This document shows positions 34,981-45,398 of a DNA stretch of 64,000 nucleotides, piece by piece. The notes under the pieces are model-generated. The model did not search any database. It saw only the letters and a program-made list of their open reading frames with translations, and was not told where the DNA came from. This stretch comes from Helianthus annuus (lineage: Eukaryota > Streptophyta > Magnoliopsida > Asterales > Asteraceae). Where the stretch lies: the NCBI RefSeq assembly GCF_002127325.2, contig NC_035439.2:138385901-138449900 (forward strand), written 5' to 3'. The stretch's first letter is position 1; each line of letters opens with the position of its first letter. Both the position numbers and the translations under genes were made by a program.

Positions 34981-35451
34981 CATTCGACCCAATTTGGCCC
35001 GAGCGTTGTATATGGTGTTTCTTGTTGAGACATTATGGGGGTTCTGTTCTTTAATGGCAGCAAGAATGTCTCGTGGTTTTATGTTCTGATGCGTCATTTG
35101 CTCCACCATCCTCTCTTCCGATGGAGTCAGCCTCATTAGGGAAGGATGACCCTCTGGATACAGAAATGGTTCGTGGTTATGTTTAGCTTCCTCAAACCTT
35201 AGATCCCAATAACCTAACTTATTTCTGTATGTCCCGATCAGTTGGAACTTGCAACCGGTTTTCCTGGTCCCGCTGCGTCTGACCGTGGTTGTTGATTTGT
35301 ACTCGCCGGCACAATCACACGTAAGCCAAATTTTTAACGGCTGGCCACTTGGGGTTTTATCGTAGATGGTGCGTTTGGTGACGAGGGCGTAGCCATTTTC
35401 GCGTCCGACGTCTCTATACCATTCTACCAATTCATCCATGCTAGCGAATTT
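34981..35451 (-). pseudogene. Transposase exon 2, first part: FAR1-type DNA-binding domain
   Basis: The exon opens after acceptor TTCGTTAG at 35452 with KFASMDELVEWYRDVGRENG. It carries a FAR1-type zinc-chelating fold: cysteines in LTCDCAGEY and TGCKFQL, then LRFEEAKHNHEPFLYPEGH. The frame is open throughout this piece and ends NARAKLGRM at the CATTC duplication. The domain would bind the element's terminal inverted repeats. Confidence 0.87.
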
Positions 35452-35514
35452 CTAACGAAAACACGTATATGTGTCAATTAATGATTAACTCAAATGATTA
35501 ACCCATCGGTTTAG

Positions 35515-36297
35515 TTTTAGTATAAACGGGTTCGGGTCAGTTCCAGGTTGAACCTGCGACCGAACCCGTTTGGGTTAACGGGTCGGGTTCGGGTCAACAT
35601 GGTCGGGTTGGCGGGTTGACCCATTACACATTTATACTATATTATATTTTTTACAATATATTTTACGTCATAAATTAAATGGGGTGTGTATTTTTATGCC
35701 ATGATTATAACTTAAAAAGAGAAATTAACATATATTTTATAATTTAAATATGATATTATATATATATATATAGAGAGAGAGAAAGTATAATGTACAAAAA
35801 GCCTAAATGTACGTTAACGTACGCGACAAGATTACAACGTGCGTGATTAACATACAACGTGCGTGATTTGTATAACAAAGGCTCCCATGCGTGATTTATT
35901 AGGGTTCCATGCGTGATTTGTGACTCCCATGCGTGATTATCAAAAAAAACTGTTCCATGCGTGATTACATACCTGATCGGATGGTTACGGGCGTCGCGTA
36001 TGTTAATGTACGATAAGGCTTTTTGTATGTTAACCTTTATATATATATATATATATTTGTGTTTTTTAAGTAAATTTTAACTTTAATATATTAATTTCAG
36101 AAAAAAAAAATTAAAAAATTCGGATTTAATGGGTCGTGTTCGGGTCAACCCATGAAACTTCGGGTCGTGTTCGGGTTCTTATGTGTGATACGATTTTCGG
36201 GTTCGGGTCGGGTTCGGGTTTGTGTAAAATTTTCAAGTTCAGGTCGGCTTGAACCCACCAACCAGCGAACACGACCCGTTGAGCAACTCTAATCTAA
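35515..36297. mobile_element. Non-autonomous element with GGGTTCGGGTC ends, in transposase intron 1
   Basis: Inverted clusters of GGGTTCGGGTC / GACCCG words lie at 35528-35625 and 36130-36280, with AT-rich DNA between. This resembles hAT-type non-autonomous elements with subterminal motif arrays. I could not fix the exact ends or TSD. A second, smaller element is nested at about 35775-36035. Confidence 0.5.
35775..36035. mobile_element. Small foldback element with six TGCGTGATT repeats
   Basis: About 40-bp imperfect inverted ends (TACAAAAAGCCTAAATGTAC at left, complement of GTACGATAAGGCTTTTTGTA at right) enclose six copies of TGCGTGATT. It sits in a TA microsatellite, so no TSD can be read. 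No coding potential. Confidence 0.6.
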
Positions 36298-36379
36298 GAT
36301 TTTAATAAAAACAACATCAAACGTAAAAACACTAAAATAGTTAACGTACAACAAATAAACGTATAATTAAATGTTATAC

Positions 36380-36712
36380 CTGCTTGTTTTGAAACTCACT
36401 AGGTTCCTGGTCAGCATTTGGACCCTCGGGCGGTCCACCACTTATGGGAGGAGAATTAGAACTATCAGTCGGCGGTCCAACACTAATAGGAGGGGCTTCA
36501 AAATTAATTGGGTGTTGCGATGGATAATAACGAGCATAATTAGGCTGAAAGGCATCCAAACCCCAAGTATCCTGACATGCATCAGACGCAAGACTGGGAT
36601 CGAACGGAGCATTCAGATCAAACACGCTCGCTTTGTTATCTTGATTGTTATAATAACTCCCCTGATTCGCCTCGTTATCAAACATATTTAAAAAGTCACC
36701 ACAACCCGACAT
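36380..36712 (-). pseudogene. Transposase exon 1
   Basis: ATG at 36712 opens MSGCGDFLNMFDNEANQGSY, an acidic, Asn/Pro-rich leader of 111 codons without a known fold. The exon ends in CAG with donor GTATAAC at 36379, phase 0, matching the phase of exon 2 at 35451. It is intact. Joining to exon 2 is inferred from splice signals and phase. Confidence 0.65.
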
Positions 36713-37131
36713 TATAGCGTAAATAATTTGAATACAGAGAAAAATATAAGAAACGAACAGAAGTTGAATGAAAATGAATGAAATTAGTGTCGTTTAATAT
36801 AGAGAATTTTACGTAATATTACATCGTTTCAAATGATTAACACGCGAATCGAGGAATCTAACGTCGAATCAAATAACTCGCACGAATATCGAGGAAGCTA
36901 ACGTCTAATCACATAACTCGCACAAGAATCGAGGAATATAACATCGAATCAGAGAATCTTACATCTACTCGCATGTGAATCGAGGAATAATACGTCGCGT
37001 CAAATAGTAATAAAACAATAAAATAAACGAAATTCATTGTATACGGGTTGTATAGGTATATATGACCCGTATAACATTGTCGTATAATATATATACGACC
37101 ACACTATAATCTTATTCTAACATGGTTAATA
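36713..37131. repeat. Transposase upstream region with ~42-bp tandem repeats
   Basis: From 36845 to 37010 a unit of the form GAATCGAGGAATCTAACGTC + ATAACTCGCAC repeats about four times. Beyond it lie TATACGGGTTGTATAGG and CGTATAATATATATACG dyads. This is where promoter and subterminal sites of the Mutator-like element would be expected; the element's terminus was not identified. Confidence 0.55.
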
Positions 37132-37805
37132 TAGGGCTGTTCATGAGCCGAGCCGAGCCGAGCCAAGCCAAGCTCGGGCTCGGCTCGATTATAAACCGAG
37201 CTGGCTCGGCTCGGCTCGGATTTGAAACCGAGCTGAAAATCTAAGCTCGGGCTCGGCTTGGTTTTAAACCGAGCTAGCTCGGCTCGGCTTGGTTTGGCTC
37301 GATTTTATAAAAAAAAAATATATATATATACCTCTTAAAATTTAATAGCCTAAAATATTATTCAATAATTTAAAAGAGTATATTCAAAATAAGTTCAACC
37401 TAATACAATTCAAACCAAAATCAAGTTTAACAACGCAAAATAAGTTTTAATTTCAATAAAATAGAATATTAGTTCATTAGTATGGTAATCAATCTTCAAA
37501 TATGCCATAAATATCAAATTACAAACCTATATACATGTAAATAATAATCAGTTTTTTTGTAATATATTATAATGTATATAAAATTAAAACTTATTATAAG
37601 TAAAATAATTTGAGCTAAACCGAGCCGAGCTATAAAGCGAGCCAAACCGAGACAGCTTGGCTCGTTACGAGCCGAGCCGAGCTAGGCTCACTTTCTAACC
37701 GAGCCGAGCCGGCTCGGCTCACTTTTAAACCGAGCCAAATCGAGCGAGCTTTTTCCGAGCTAAATCCGAGCGAGCTCCGAGCCGTGAGCTTTTTGAACAG
37801 CCCTA
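37132..37805. mobile_element. hAT-type non-autonomous element, 8-bp TSD GGTTAATA
   Basis: Terminal inverted repeats TAGGGCTGTTCA / TGAACAGCCCTA; TSD GGTTAATA at 37124-37131 and 37806-37813. Dense GAGCCGAGCC / GGCTCGGCTC arrays lie beneath both ends (37146-37295 and 37618-37795), as expected for hAT subterminal transposase-binding motifs. Interior AT-rich, no transposase. Confidence 0.9.
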
Positions 37806-38311
37806 GGTTAATACGAGCCATATAAGATTATACGGCCCATATAGAATAAAATGAACTGACAAAGGCTGCTTAGGACCCGAAAAATACTACCCATAAATAA
37901 AAATAAATACACAACTGGTTTTGAGTTCTGAAAAGCCAAATAAACAAAGAACCAAGCCTAGGTTAGGGTTTCCTATTGATGAACAAACTCCATAACCAGA
38001 TAACCTTCAACAGAAATATTCAACATTTCATCATCAAAGGTAACATCCGATTGATAACATGTCAACCTCTCACTTTCCTTTTTATTTTCTATTCGATCCG
38101 ATGTGCCTACCTGTTTCGCAAAGAAATCCCATTACACATCTGCAAATCTAGGGCTTCTTGTTTCAACTCACAACCGAGTTAACTCAACTCATTAGATCTT
38201 CTTATATGCAAAAAGATTCCACCTTTAATACTCAAGATTGTAGTTTGTTAGTTATTGATTTGAAGCATTAGTTATCAATTGTTGTTTTTAGAATTTTAGG
38301 GTTTTGAAAAG
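37806..38311 (+). other. Upstream region and 5' UTR of the F-box gene
   Basis: No protein ORF is supported. It starts with the hAT TSD and TATACGGCCCATATAG dyads. TAGGGTTTCC near 37966 and GAATTTTAGGGTTTTG before the ATG resemble plant leader sequence. A clear TATA box or a 5' UTR intron could not be decided. Confidence 0.4.
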
Positions 38312-39604
38312 ATGGTTGTAGGGTTAGGTGAGGCTTCTCATGAACAAGATGAGGGGAGACAATTGAGTTATTTTGGGGGAACTAGTTCAAGTAGTTCGAG
38401 AAACACGAGCCCGATAGGCCGGGGGCTAGGGTATCGGAACGTTAGCCCGTCTAGACAGAAGGTGATCAAGACAAAACCAAGAGGTTTAGATGAGGAAATG
38501 GTTGCTACATTTGCCAAGGCTCCACACCCTGATGTTGTTGTTCATATGGAAGATAATATATGGGCTATGTTACCGGAAGATCTGTTGAATGAGATACTAG
38601 CTAGGGTTCCGCCTTTTATGATATTCCGTCTTCGTTCCGTTTGTAAGAGGTGGAATTTGATCTTGCAGGATAACGGGTTTCTTAAGTTTCATTCGCAAGT
38701 TCCGTCGCACGGGCCTTGCCTTCTTACGTTTTGGAAGAATTCACAAACGGGTCAAACGCCACATTGCTCGGTTTTTAGCTTGCCGTTGAAACAATGGTAT
38801 AAAATCCCTTTTACGTTTTTACCGCAGTGGGCGTATTGGCTGGTTGGATCGTCGGGTGGGCTTGTTTGTTTCTCGGGTCTTGACGGTTTAACTTTCAGAA
38901 CGTTAATCTGTAACCCCCTCACGCAAAGTTGGAGAACGCTACCGAGTATGCATTATAACCAACAAAGACAGTTGATTATGGTTGTCGATAGAAAGAAACG
39001 GTCTTTCAAGGTCATTGCAGCGAGTGATATATACGGCGACAAATCGCTACCGACTGAGGTATATGATTCAACGCTCGACAGCTGGTCGCTTCACCAGACG
39101 ATGCCCGCTGTCAATCTTTGCTCATCAAAGATGGCATTTTGTGACTCGAGACTGTACATGGAAACGATTTCGCCTCTCGGTTTGATGATGTATCGGTTGG
39201 ATGCAGGGTATTGGGAACATATACCTGCAAAGTTCCCACGATCTTTACTAGACGGGTATTTGGTTGCGGGGACGCAAAAGCGTCTGTTTTTGGTTGGAAG
39301 AATCGGTCTTTATAGTAATCTACAAAGTATGAGAATTTGGGAGTTGGATCACGCAAAAGTGATTTGGATTGAAATAAGTAGAATGCCGCCAAGGTACTTT
39401 AGAGCGCTCTTGAGGTTATCGGCTGAGAGATTCGAGTGTTTTGGGCAAGATAATTTGATATGTTTTACGTCTTGGAATCAAGGGAAAGGCTTGATCTTTG
39501 ATGTTGATAAAAAGGTGTGGTCTTGGATTACCGGTTGTGCGTTACAGACGTATAACAGTCAGGTCTGTTTCTATGAGCCACGGTTTGATGCTTCTATGTA
39601 CTAA
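38312..39604 (+). CDS. F-box protein, At5g15710-like
   Basis: A single open frame of 430 residues. After a Ser/Gly-rich N-terminus ([14 protein letters not shown]) comes [18 protein letters not shown], which I recognise from the plant At5g15710 family. The F-box lies at about residues 82-125 ([17 protein letters not shown], then [10 protein letters not shown]); it would bind SKP1 and bring substrates to an SCF ubiquitin ligase. The C-terminal part is a kelch/FBA-type beta-propeller with [36 protein letters not shown] and [20 protein letters not shown]. The frame is intact with no introns, and the length fits the family. The start was chosen because it gives the family N-terminus and follows a 5' leader. 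The substrate is unknown. Confidence 0.95.
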   Translation: MVVGLGEASHEQDEGRQLSYFGGTSSSSSRNTSPIGRGLGYRNVSPSRQKVIKTKPRGLDEEMVATFAKAPHPDVVVHMEDNIWAMLPEDLLNEILARVPPFMIFRLRSVCKRWNLILQDNGFLKFHSQVPSHGPCLLTFWKNSQTGQTPHCSVFSLPLKQWYKIPFTFLPQWAYWLVGSSGGLVCFSGLDGLTFRTLICNPLTQSWRTLPSMHYNQQRQLIMVVDRKKRSFKVIAASDIYGDKSLPTEVYDSTLDSWSLHQTMPAVNLCSSKMAFCDSRLYMETISPLGLMMYRLDAGYWEHIPAKFPRSLLDGYLVAGTQKRLFLVGRIGLYSNLQSMRIWELDHAKVIWIEISRMPPRYFRALLRLSAERFECFGQDNLICFTSWNQGKGLIFDVDKKVWSWITGCALQTYNSQVCFYEPRFDASMY

Positions 39605-39955
39605 AGGTGGTAGTTTTGGTCGCTTTGTTATAACCTGAACGTTCGTTATGGCCTAAACGTGGTCATAGACATCGGCTACCTGACCATGGTTCTTGTCCGT
39701 CTGCTCAAGAGTCGAGACAACACCATCTGTCCCAAACGAAGACCGTTTGTGTTTTGCGGTTCGAGATCAGTTTTTGAGGGCAGGATGGGGATTCAAATTT
39801 TCAGAAACTTTCCATTAAAAGTTGTTGTATACTTCTTGCTATTGGTTACATACAGTTTATTGTTTTGGGTACTTTATGAATTTTCATGTCTGGCAAGTTT
39901 TGAGGTCAAATATATGGCATTTTTCATGTGGTTTGTTAAGAATGAATGTAGGCAT
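39605..39955 (+). other. 3' flank of the F-box gene
   Basis: Non-coding, likely holding the 3' UTR. It ends at a hAT insertion (39956), whose TSD copy GTAGGCAT is at 39948-39955. A short open frame continues here but has no protein signature. Confidence 0.5.
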
Positions 39956-40341
39956 TTAGGGATGTATACGAGCCGGGCCGGGCTTGGCTCAGCTCGGTTT
40001 GAGTCTACTTGTTTGAGCTCGAACTCGTCTCGGTTCGAGCTGTTTTGAGAACAATCTCAAACGAACTAAAAGCCCAGCTTGAGCTCGCTTCAATATCGTT
40101 TGAACGAGCCAAAGCTCAGCTTACCAATGTGATTAGTTTAAATCATATGGGCCTAAGTTGAAACCGACTTGGACATTTTAGGATTGAGTTATAACCATCA
40201 TTGTCATTATAATATATATAGAAAGACTGCATTTTGTTAGGTTAAATGAGCTTTGTATTATATTACAAGATCGAGCTCGGGCTCGATAACTAATTGTCAT
40301 TATAATATATATAAAAAGACTAAATTTTGTTAGCCTATACA

Positions 40342-40787
40342 CAGAGGCGTCTTCGAGAATTCACGTACTCTGTTTGAGCTTGAAAAAATATGCCCTTCCG
40401 TACAGTGGCGAAGCTTGAGATTTCCGACTGGGGGTCGAAAACGTATATACCTAAAAAATTCTATACGAAAACTACATATCGGACACTTCTGAGCGAAAAG
40501 TTCGGGGGGTCCCCCCCCCCTATAAAGTTGTGCCCCTGCTTCCGTAATGTTTTATTATTATTTAAAAAATAATAATCAAATTAGTATTGGCTCAATAAAC
40601 CTAATTTCAAGTAGGCTAAATTCTAAACCATAAAAAATTATTTGTAAATGGTCCTATATTGGAATTGGTATGTGTTTACTATTTAAAAAAATAACATATA
40701 CATATCGGATTTTTTTAAATCGCGTGCCTCTCGAAATCACGGGCCTTGTGCGGAGGTCCTCCCCGCACATCATCAAAGCCGGCACTG
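40342..40787. mobile_element. Small TIR element, middle level of the nest
   Basis: Ends CAGAGGCGTC and GCCGGCACTG. Flanks CCTATACA (40334-40341) and CCTATATG (40788-40795) agree at six of eight positions. Contains the 136-bp element at 40403-40538. Confidence 0.6.
40403..40538. mobile_element. 136-bp CAGTGGCGA-type MITE, TSD CTTCCGTA
   Basis: Starts CAGTGGCGAAGCTTGAG and ends GTGCCCCTG. Exact 8-bp TSD CTTCCGTA at 40395-40402 and 40539-40546. Its interior (TATACCTAAAAAATTCTATAC, AACTACATAT) is the reverse of the element at 45675-45838, so both are one subfamily. Includes a C10 run. Confidence 0.85.
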
Positions 40788-40949
40788 CCTATATGAGCTT
40801 TATATTACAAGCTCAAGTTCAGGCTCGATAACTAAACAAAGTTGTATCTGAGACTTGACCTCGGCTCGTTAAGGATCGACTCATTTAAGCTTTTAACAGA
40901 GTAGCTTCCGAGTCTCTAGGCTTGTTTACACCATTGTAAGCATTAGATA

Positions 40950-41071
40950 TACAAGTTTAGCCGATGGCACACCGGATGTTTATCTTCACTAAACCGGTGC
41001 GGGTTCAAGTCCTATAAAGCGGGCAATAAATGGCTTTTAAGAGGTGTTTCTCTTCACTACCAAAAAAAAAT
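40950..41071 (+). mobile_element. tRNA-derived SINE-like sequence
   Basis: A box-like TAGCCGATGGCAC (40958-40970) and a B box GGTTCAAGTCC (41002-41012) are spaced about as in pol III promoters, and an A-run closes the sequence at 41063-41071. It cannot fold as a full tRNA. It starts just past the hAT target duplication. No flanking duplication was confirmed. Confidence 0.55.
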
Positions 41072-41247
41072 ATCTATAAAAGTATAAATAACTTATATCG
41101 ATTTAAAATTGGAAGACAACAGCTTTGACATCAAAAGTCAAACTGTGCATACAAACTAGAACAGTCTAAACAGCAATATGTTATGTTCCAACTGTACAAG
41201 ATTACAAATAACTAAAGTTAGGCTACAACTAGACGCTCTCTTAACTT

Positions 41248-44200
41248 CTATCGATCGCCGCCCTCCATTTCTTCTTGATCTTCCATCTGAGTCTCTTCTT
41301 TGCTGCTCATCATCTCTCCACCACCTCTGCCGCCACCATTACTCACCGCATTTCTGTTGCTAGAACCGCCGCCACTTTGCCGGAAAAACAAACTAAAAGT
41401 CCCCGAATCATCATCCTCGTCAAGATCGTCTTCGTTTTCCTTGTCCGCAGAACGAGAAATTACGTCTTTACCCATCCAAGCAGGACATGAAGGTGCAACT
41501 TTAAGAGCTAACGGCAGTTGGGAAGCAGACGTGCGAGATGACGCACCGTTCGGGTTCGATCTCAGGCAAGCACATTCGGGAACTGGGAAAGAGAGAAAAG
41601 ATAACGACTTTGATATTTTTGACTCTTCGGTTAATCCGTCAACCAAGCTTTTACGTAGGTGATTTCGCACTGATTTGATCCACGTCTGGTTGAATTCGTA
41701 TAAATGGTCGCTTATTTCTTCCATACGTTTCGCAATCTCTTTCCTGTATGAATCAAATCAAGATGTAAGCAGTTAGTAGAGTCGAAATGTCAAATGCAGC
41801 TGTTAATTACCTGTCGAGCATAAACGATTTAGCGGTAGCCGATTGATACAACCTATGCCCCATCACCAAACTCGCGAAACTAGGCCTTCCCTTACCGTCG
41901 CGATCAAAGCCCGGAACAAACACGTCAGCTTCAACGCACACCACGTAATCAATGGCTTCCCAAAGAAGTTTATGGGCATTAGTCCTCAGCTCAATCACAG
42001 TACTCTCGGGCTCGTTATCGCTCTCAGCCACCCAACCCCACCACCCTTCGATGTTATACGACTTTGGCCTGGCGGGAGGTGGCGGCAGCGGCCGTGGGCG
42101 TTGACCCGACGTTTTCCATGTATCTTTTTTCGTTTCTTGCTCGGCAGATGGTGGGGTTTTCGGGTATTTGTCGACAAGGTTGGCTTCACGGCCGTATATT
42201 TTGTTTAATTCCCAAGGTGTTGTAAGGGATGTCCTATCGACAACGTTTTCGAACATTGCGTGAAATGGGATTAGTTTCTTTTGACCACCGAACACTTCTC
42301 CTCCCGATATGTAGATTATCGTGTCCCATGAATACCCGTATGCACGAAGGATGATACCAATCTGGAAACGAAAATGTCACGTATATGTCGAAGAAAGTCA
42401 AACAAGTGAATCACTTTAAAACAATTACCTCTTCCGGCATAAGTGGACAAGAACCGTTAAGGCGTTGCGCGTTTGAATCCACGGTAAGATTTCCCTTGAC
42501 GATACCGCGTTTGAGCATCCATAACCGTCTGTGCTGAATAAGTTCAGTATGCACATCCTTCATACACACAACAATGAGTCGCAAAGCGTGAACTATTACA
42601 GAGAGGAAAAAATTCAAATATACTGTTATCGCGTACCTGGAAGAGTTCAGCGCAACCATAATATGCTAAAGCGTCTCTTGTCATCCCTGGGTCATATGCT
42701 ATAAATGGCCTTCCTGGAGCCCTTAACCTAATGACCATGAATTAGGAATGATTTAGATCCATGATTTACATCGAGATAGTTGGTAAACGGGCAACAAGCT
42801 GCACCGCTACCCCTTTTTGAATAGCAAAACTAAGCCTTTTAAAAACTACGTCCATAGATCTCAGGGTCATAACATTACTATGCATGACCCTTTGAACTCG
42901 ACTAAGTAGGTCCACAGCCTCTGGTGCCAAAAAACCAAAAGTATCAAAAGCAAATGGGATAAACACGTGCTGGTTGTCAAGGCACGCTTTCTCATGCTTG
43001 ATCACTTTACCCGAAGCAGCCTTTAAAGCAGCCTAATCCATGAATAATAAATATTTAGGCCAACAAAGGCTTATTTCCTGGTTGTACGTACTAGGGTGTG
43101 CGTTTATGATGTTGGAAAATCAGGCCCTTGATCAAACACACACAAACACGAGATTGAACGAACTCATTTGGCTCTTTTATAATAAACCAAAGCACACCAA
43201 TTACAATAACCTTAACCATCTATTTATACCAAACTAAACTCAAACCTACTATGACTCAACACCAGTTAAATAATTATTAAACCCAAACTAGATAAACATA
43301 TCCCATTAAATAAAATACTAATGCGTATCTAGACCCAATAACTAAATAATAACAATAGAGTAAATTACGTTTTTGGCCCCTGTGGTTATATCACTTTTAC
43401 TATATTAGCCTAAAATAAGAATTTTTAACATATCTGCCCCCATGGTCTCTATAACTAACCATTTTAGCCCTCATGGTCTCTATAACTAACCATTTTGGCC
43501 CCCATGATCTCTAGAGTTAGGGGCCAAAATGGTTAGTTATAGAAACCATGGGGGCAGATATGTTAAAAATTCTTATTTTGGGCTAATATAGTAAAAGTGA
43601 TATAACCACAGGGGCCAAAAACGTAATTTACTCTAATAAATAAACCAACTTTATCTTCAACCATTTGAATTATCTTGAACTCACTTCAACTTCGATTAGG
43701 ATTAACCCCTTATATGATACAAACATGAAATTCGCGAGTTTGGGTCAGTTTCAGGTTGAATCCTCAACATTTTTGCTAAACGGGTTGGGTCCTGGTTGAC
43801 CCGTTTAAAAGATTATATTTTTAATTTTATTGAAATATATATCGTAACTTAAAATAATTGAGTGTTTTATGCTAAAATCTAAAAATTAAAATAGAAATAG
43901 ACATCAACCTATATTTTAAACGTAACTGTTTTATATATATTTGTACGTGTCAGGTTCGACCCGCCAACCCACGAACACTACACGTTTACCACCCCTATGT
44001 AATAGTACAAACCATAAAAATTGGTACTTGACAACTGACCTATGTAAAATCTTGGTTGCCAATTCTTGAACCTCTTGACGGAAGCTTAAAGCATGAAATG
44101 CAACACGACATCTCAGCCGTTGATATTCCTCAAGATCTGGAGGAAGTATTGCCTTTGGAATACACACCACAATCACCGAAACGTGAATATTGAATTCAAT

Positions 44201-45348
44201 CTTAAAGATATGCTTATTAAGCAACAAGTTCATCACTTTTTTTTTTGTAAATTTAAATAAATAATTAAATATATACATAAAATCACAGTAATGATATTAC
44301 CTGCAAGCATCCACCATCAGAAACAACAAGCTCAACCACCGAGTGGCGTTTCAAAACCGGGAGAACATGATGTAAATAATAATACGGAGATTGCGAGTTG
44401 ACGACTTTAAACGAAGGGATTTCTTTCTTTCTTCTAGCTCCTTTGAGGCTTTTGGGAAGCGTCTTTACTACTGTGATATCATTTGCTAATGCTTCCATGA
44501 AATGATCCTCGTTGTAAAGGTAAGGAAAACTCTTAAACTGAGCACTGAAAAACATATAAATCCGATGAGTTAATAGCCAAAATGGTCCCTGAGGTTTGCT
44601 CACTTTTGCCACTTTAGTCCAAAATTCAAAATTTTTAAATCTGGGTCCCTGAGGTTTGCATTTTGTTGCCATTTTAGTCCAAATTTCAAAAACTCCCTTT
44701 TTTGACTGTTGCAACCAGCCTATTTTGTCCTTTTGTGCAGGGGTATTTTGGTCATTTTTATGAGTTATTGTAACAAACTCAGATCAAGAACCCAGAATAC
44801 CCCTGCGCAAAAGGACAAAATAGGCTGGTTGCAACAGTAAAAAAAAGGGGGGTTTTGAAATTTGGACTAAAATGGCAACAAAATGCAAACCTCAGGGACC
44901 CTGATTTAAAAATTTTGGATTTTGGACTAAAGTGGCAAAAGTAAGCAAACCTCAGGGACCATTTTGGCTATTAACTCAAATCCGATTTTCAGTATTTACG
45001 AACATGCCCTTTTGAAAATATTAATCAATGAAAGTGTATAATGGACCTGATTCCCTTGCTGCTTGTCGTTGACTGAATCTCGGGAATCACAAGTGTAGCA
45101 TTGAGGAGCCGAGCAATAACAACAGCATCACATATCTACAAAAGGGTAACCTTTTTTATGATCAAATAAACAAAAAGATGTATATCGTGTTGAACTTGAC
45201 GGTTCTGAAAAATATACTCACTGAACTCCTAATCTCGTGAAAGCCTCCACGTATCCGTACGAAAATGAATCTATCTGACTCGGAAACTGGAACTGATAAA
45301 GGAACAGAATTAGAATAAGTATCACATTCTTAATCACTAAAACACTTG

Positions 45349-45398
<50 letters not shown>

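Larger units (their letters stand above)
14731..36712 (-). pseudogene. Mutator-like transposase gene with FAR1, MULE, SWIM and OTU domains (scattered exons)
   Basis: One gene can be followed on the minus strand in five pieces: exon 1 (36712-36380), exon 2 part one (35451-34981), exon 2 part two (20732-20131), exon 3 (20054-19431) and the C-terminal part (15810-14731). The joints are explained by introns (36379-35452 and 20130-20055) and by two precise insertions: NA-B at TSD CATTC and the 3.6-kb LTR at TSD ACAGT. Domain order is FAR1-type zinc-binding domain, MULE transposase core, SWIM zinc finger, linker, OTU cysteine protease fold. Known relatives are Mutator transposases and the FAR1/FHY3 proteins domesticated from them. 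In-frame stops and at least two shifts make it a pseudogene even without the insertions. Confidence 0.85.
39956..40935. mobile_element. hAT-type non-autonomous element, outer level of a triple nest
   Basis: The left end is TTAGGGATGTATACGAGCC and the right end GGCTTGTTTACACCATT. Flanks are GTAGGCAT (39948-39955) and GTAAGCAT (40936-40943), seven of eight bases matching. GAGCTCG / CGAGCC words are abundant under both ends. The element at 40342-40787 is inserted in it. Confidence 0.7.

Noticed and set aside
40950..41071. Functional tRNA gene
   Set aside because: A and B boxes are visible, but the arms do not pair into a clover-leaf and the A-run tail fits a SINE better.
41275..41662. Plus-strand ORFs over the last exon of the O-fucosyltransferase gene
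   Set aside because: They are shadows of the minus-strand C-terminal exon, which joins in phase with nine others.
43085..43720. Minus-strand solo LTR in intron 6 (TATAAATA near 43227, TGTTGG near 43112)
   Set aside because: Terminal bases and flanks gave no consistent TSD, and the proposed ends conflict in orientation.
45359..45397. Poly-A tail of a retroposed gene
   Set aside because: No retrogene sequence or target duplication adjoins the A39 run; it sits next to an AC microsatellite and is better seen as a homopolymer expansion.
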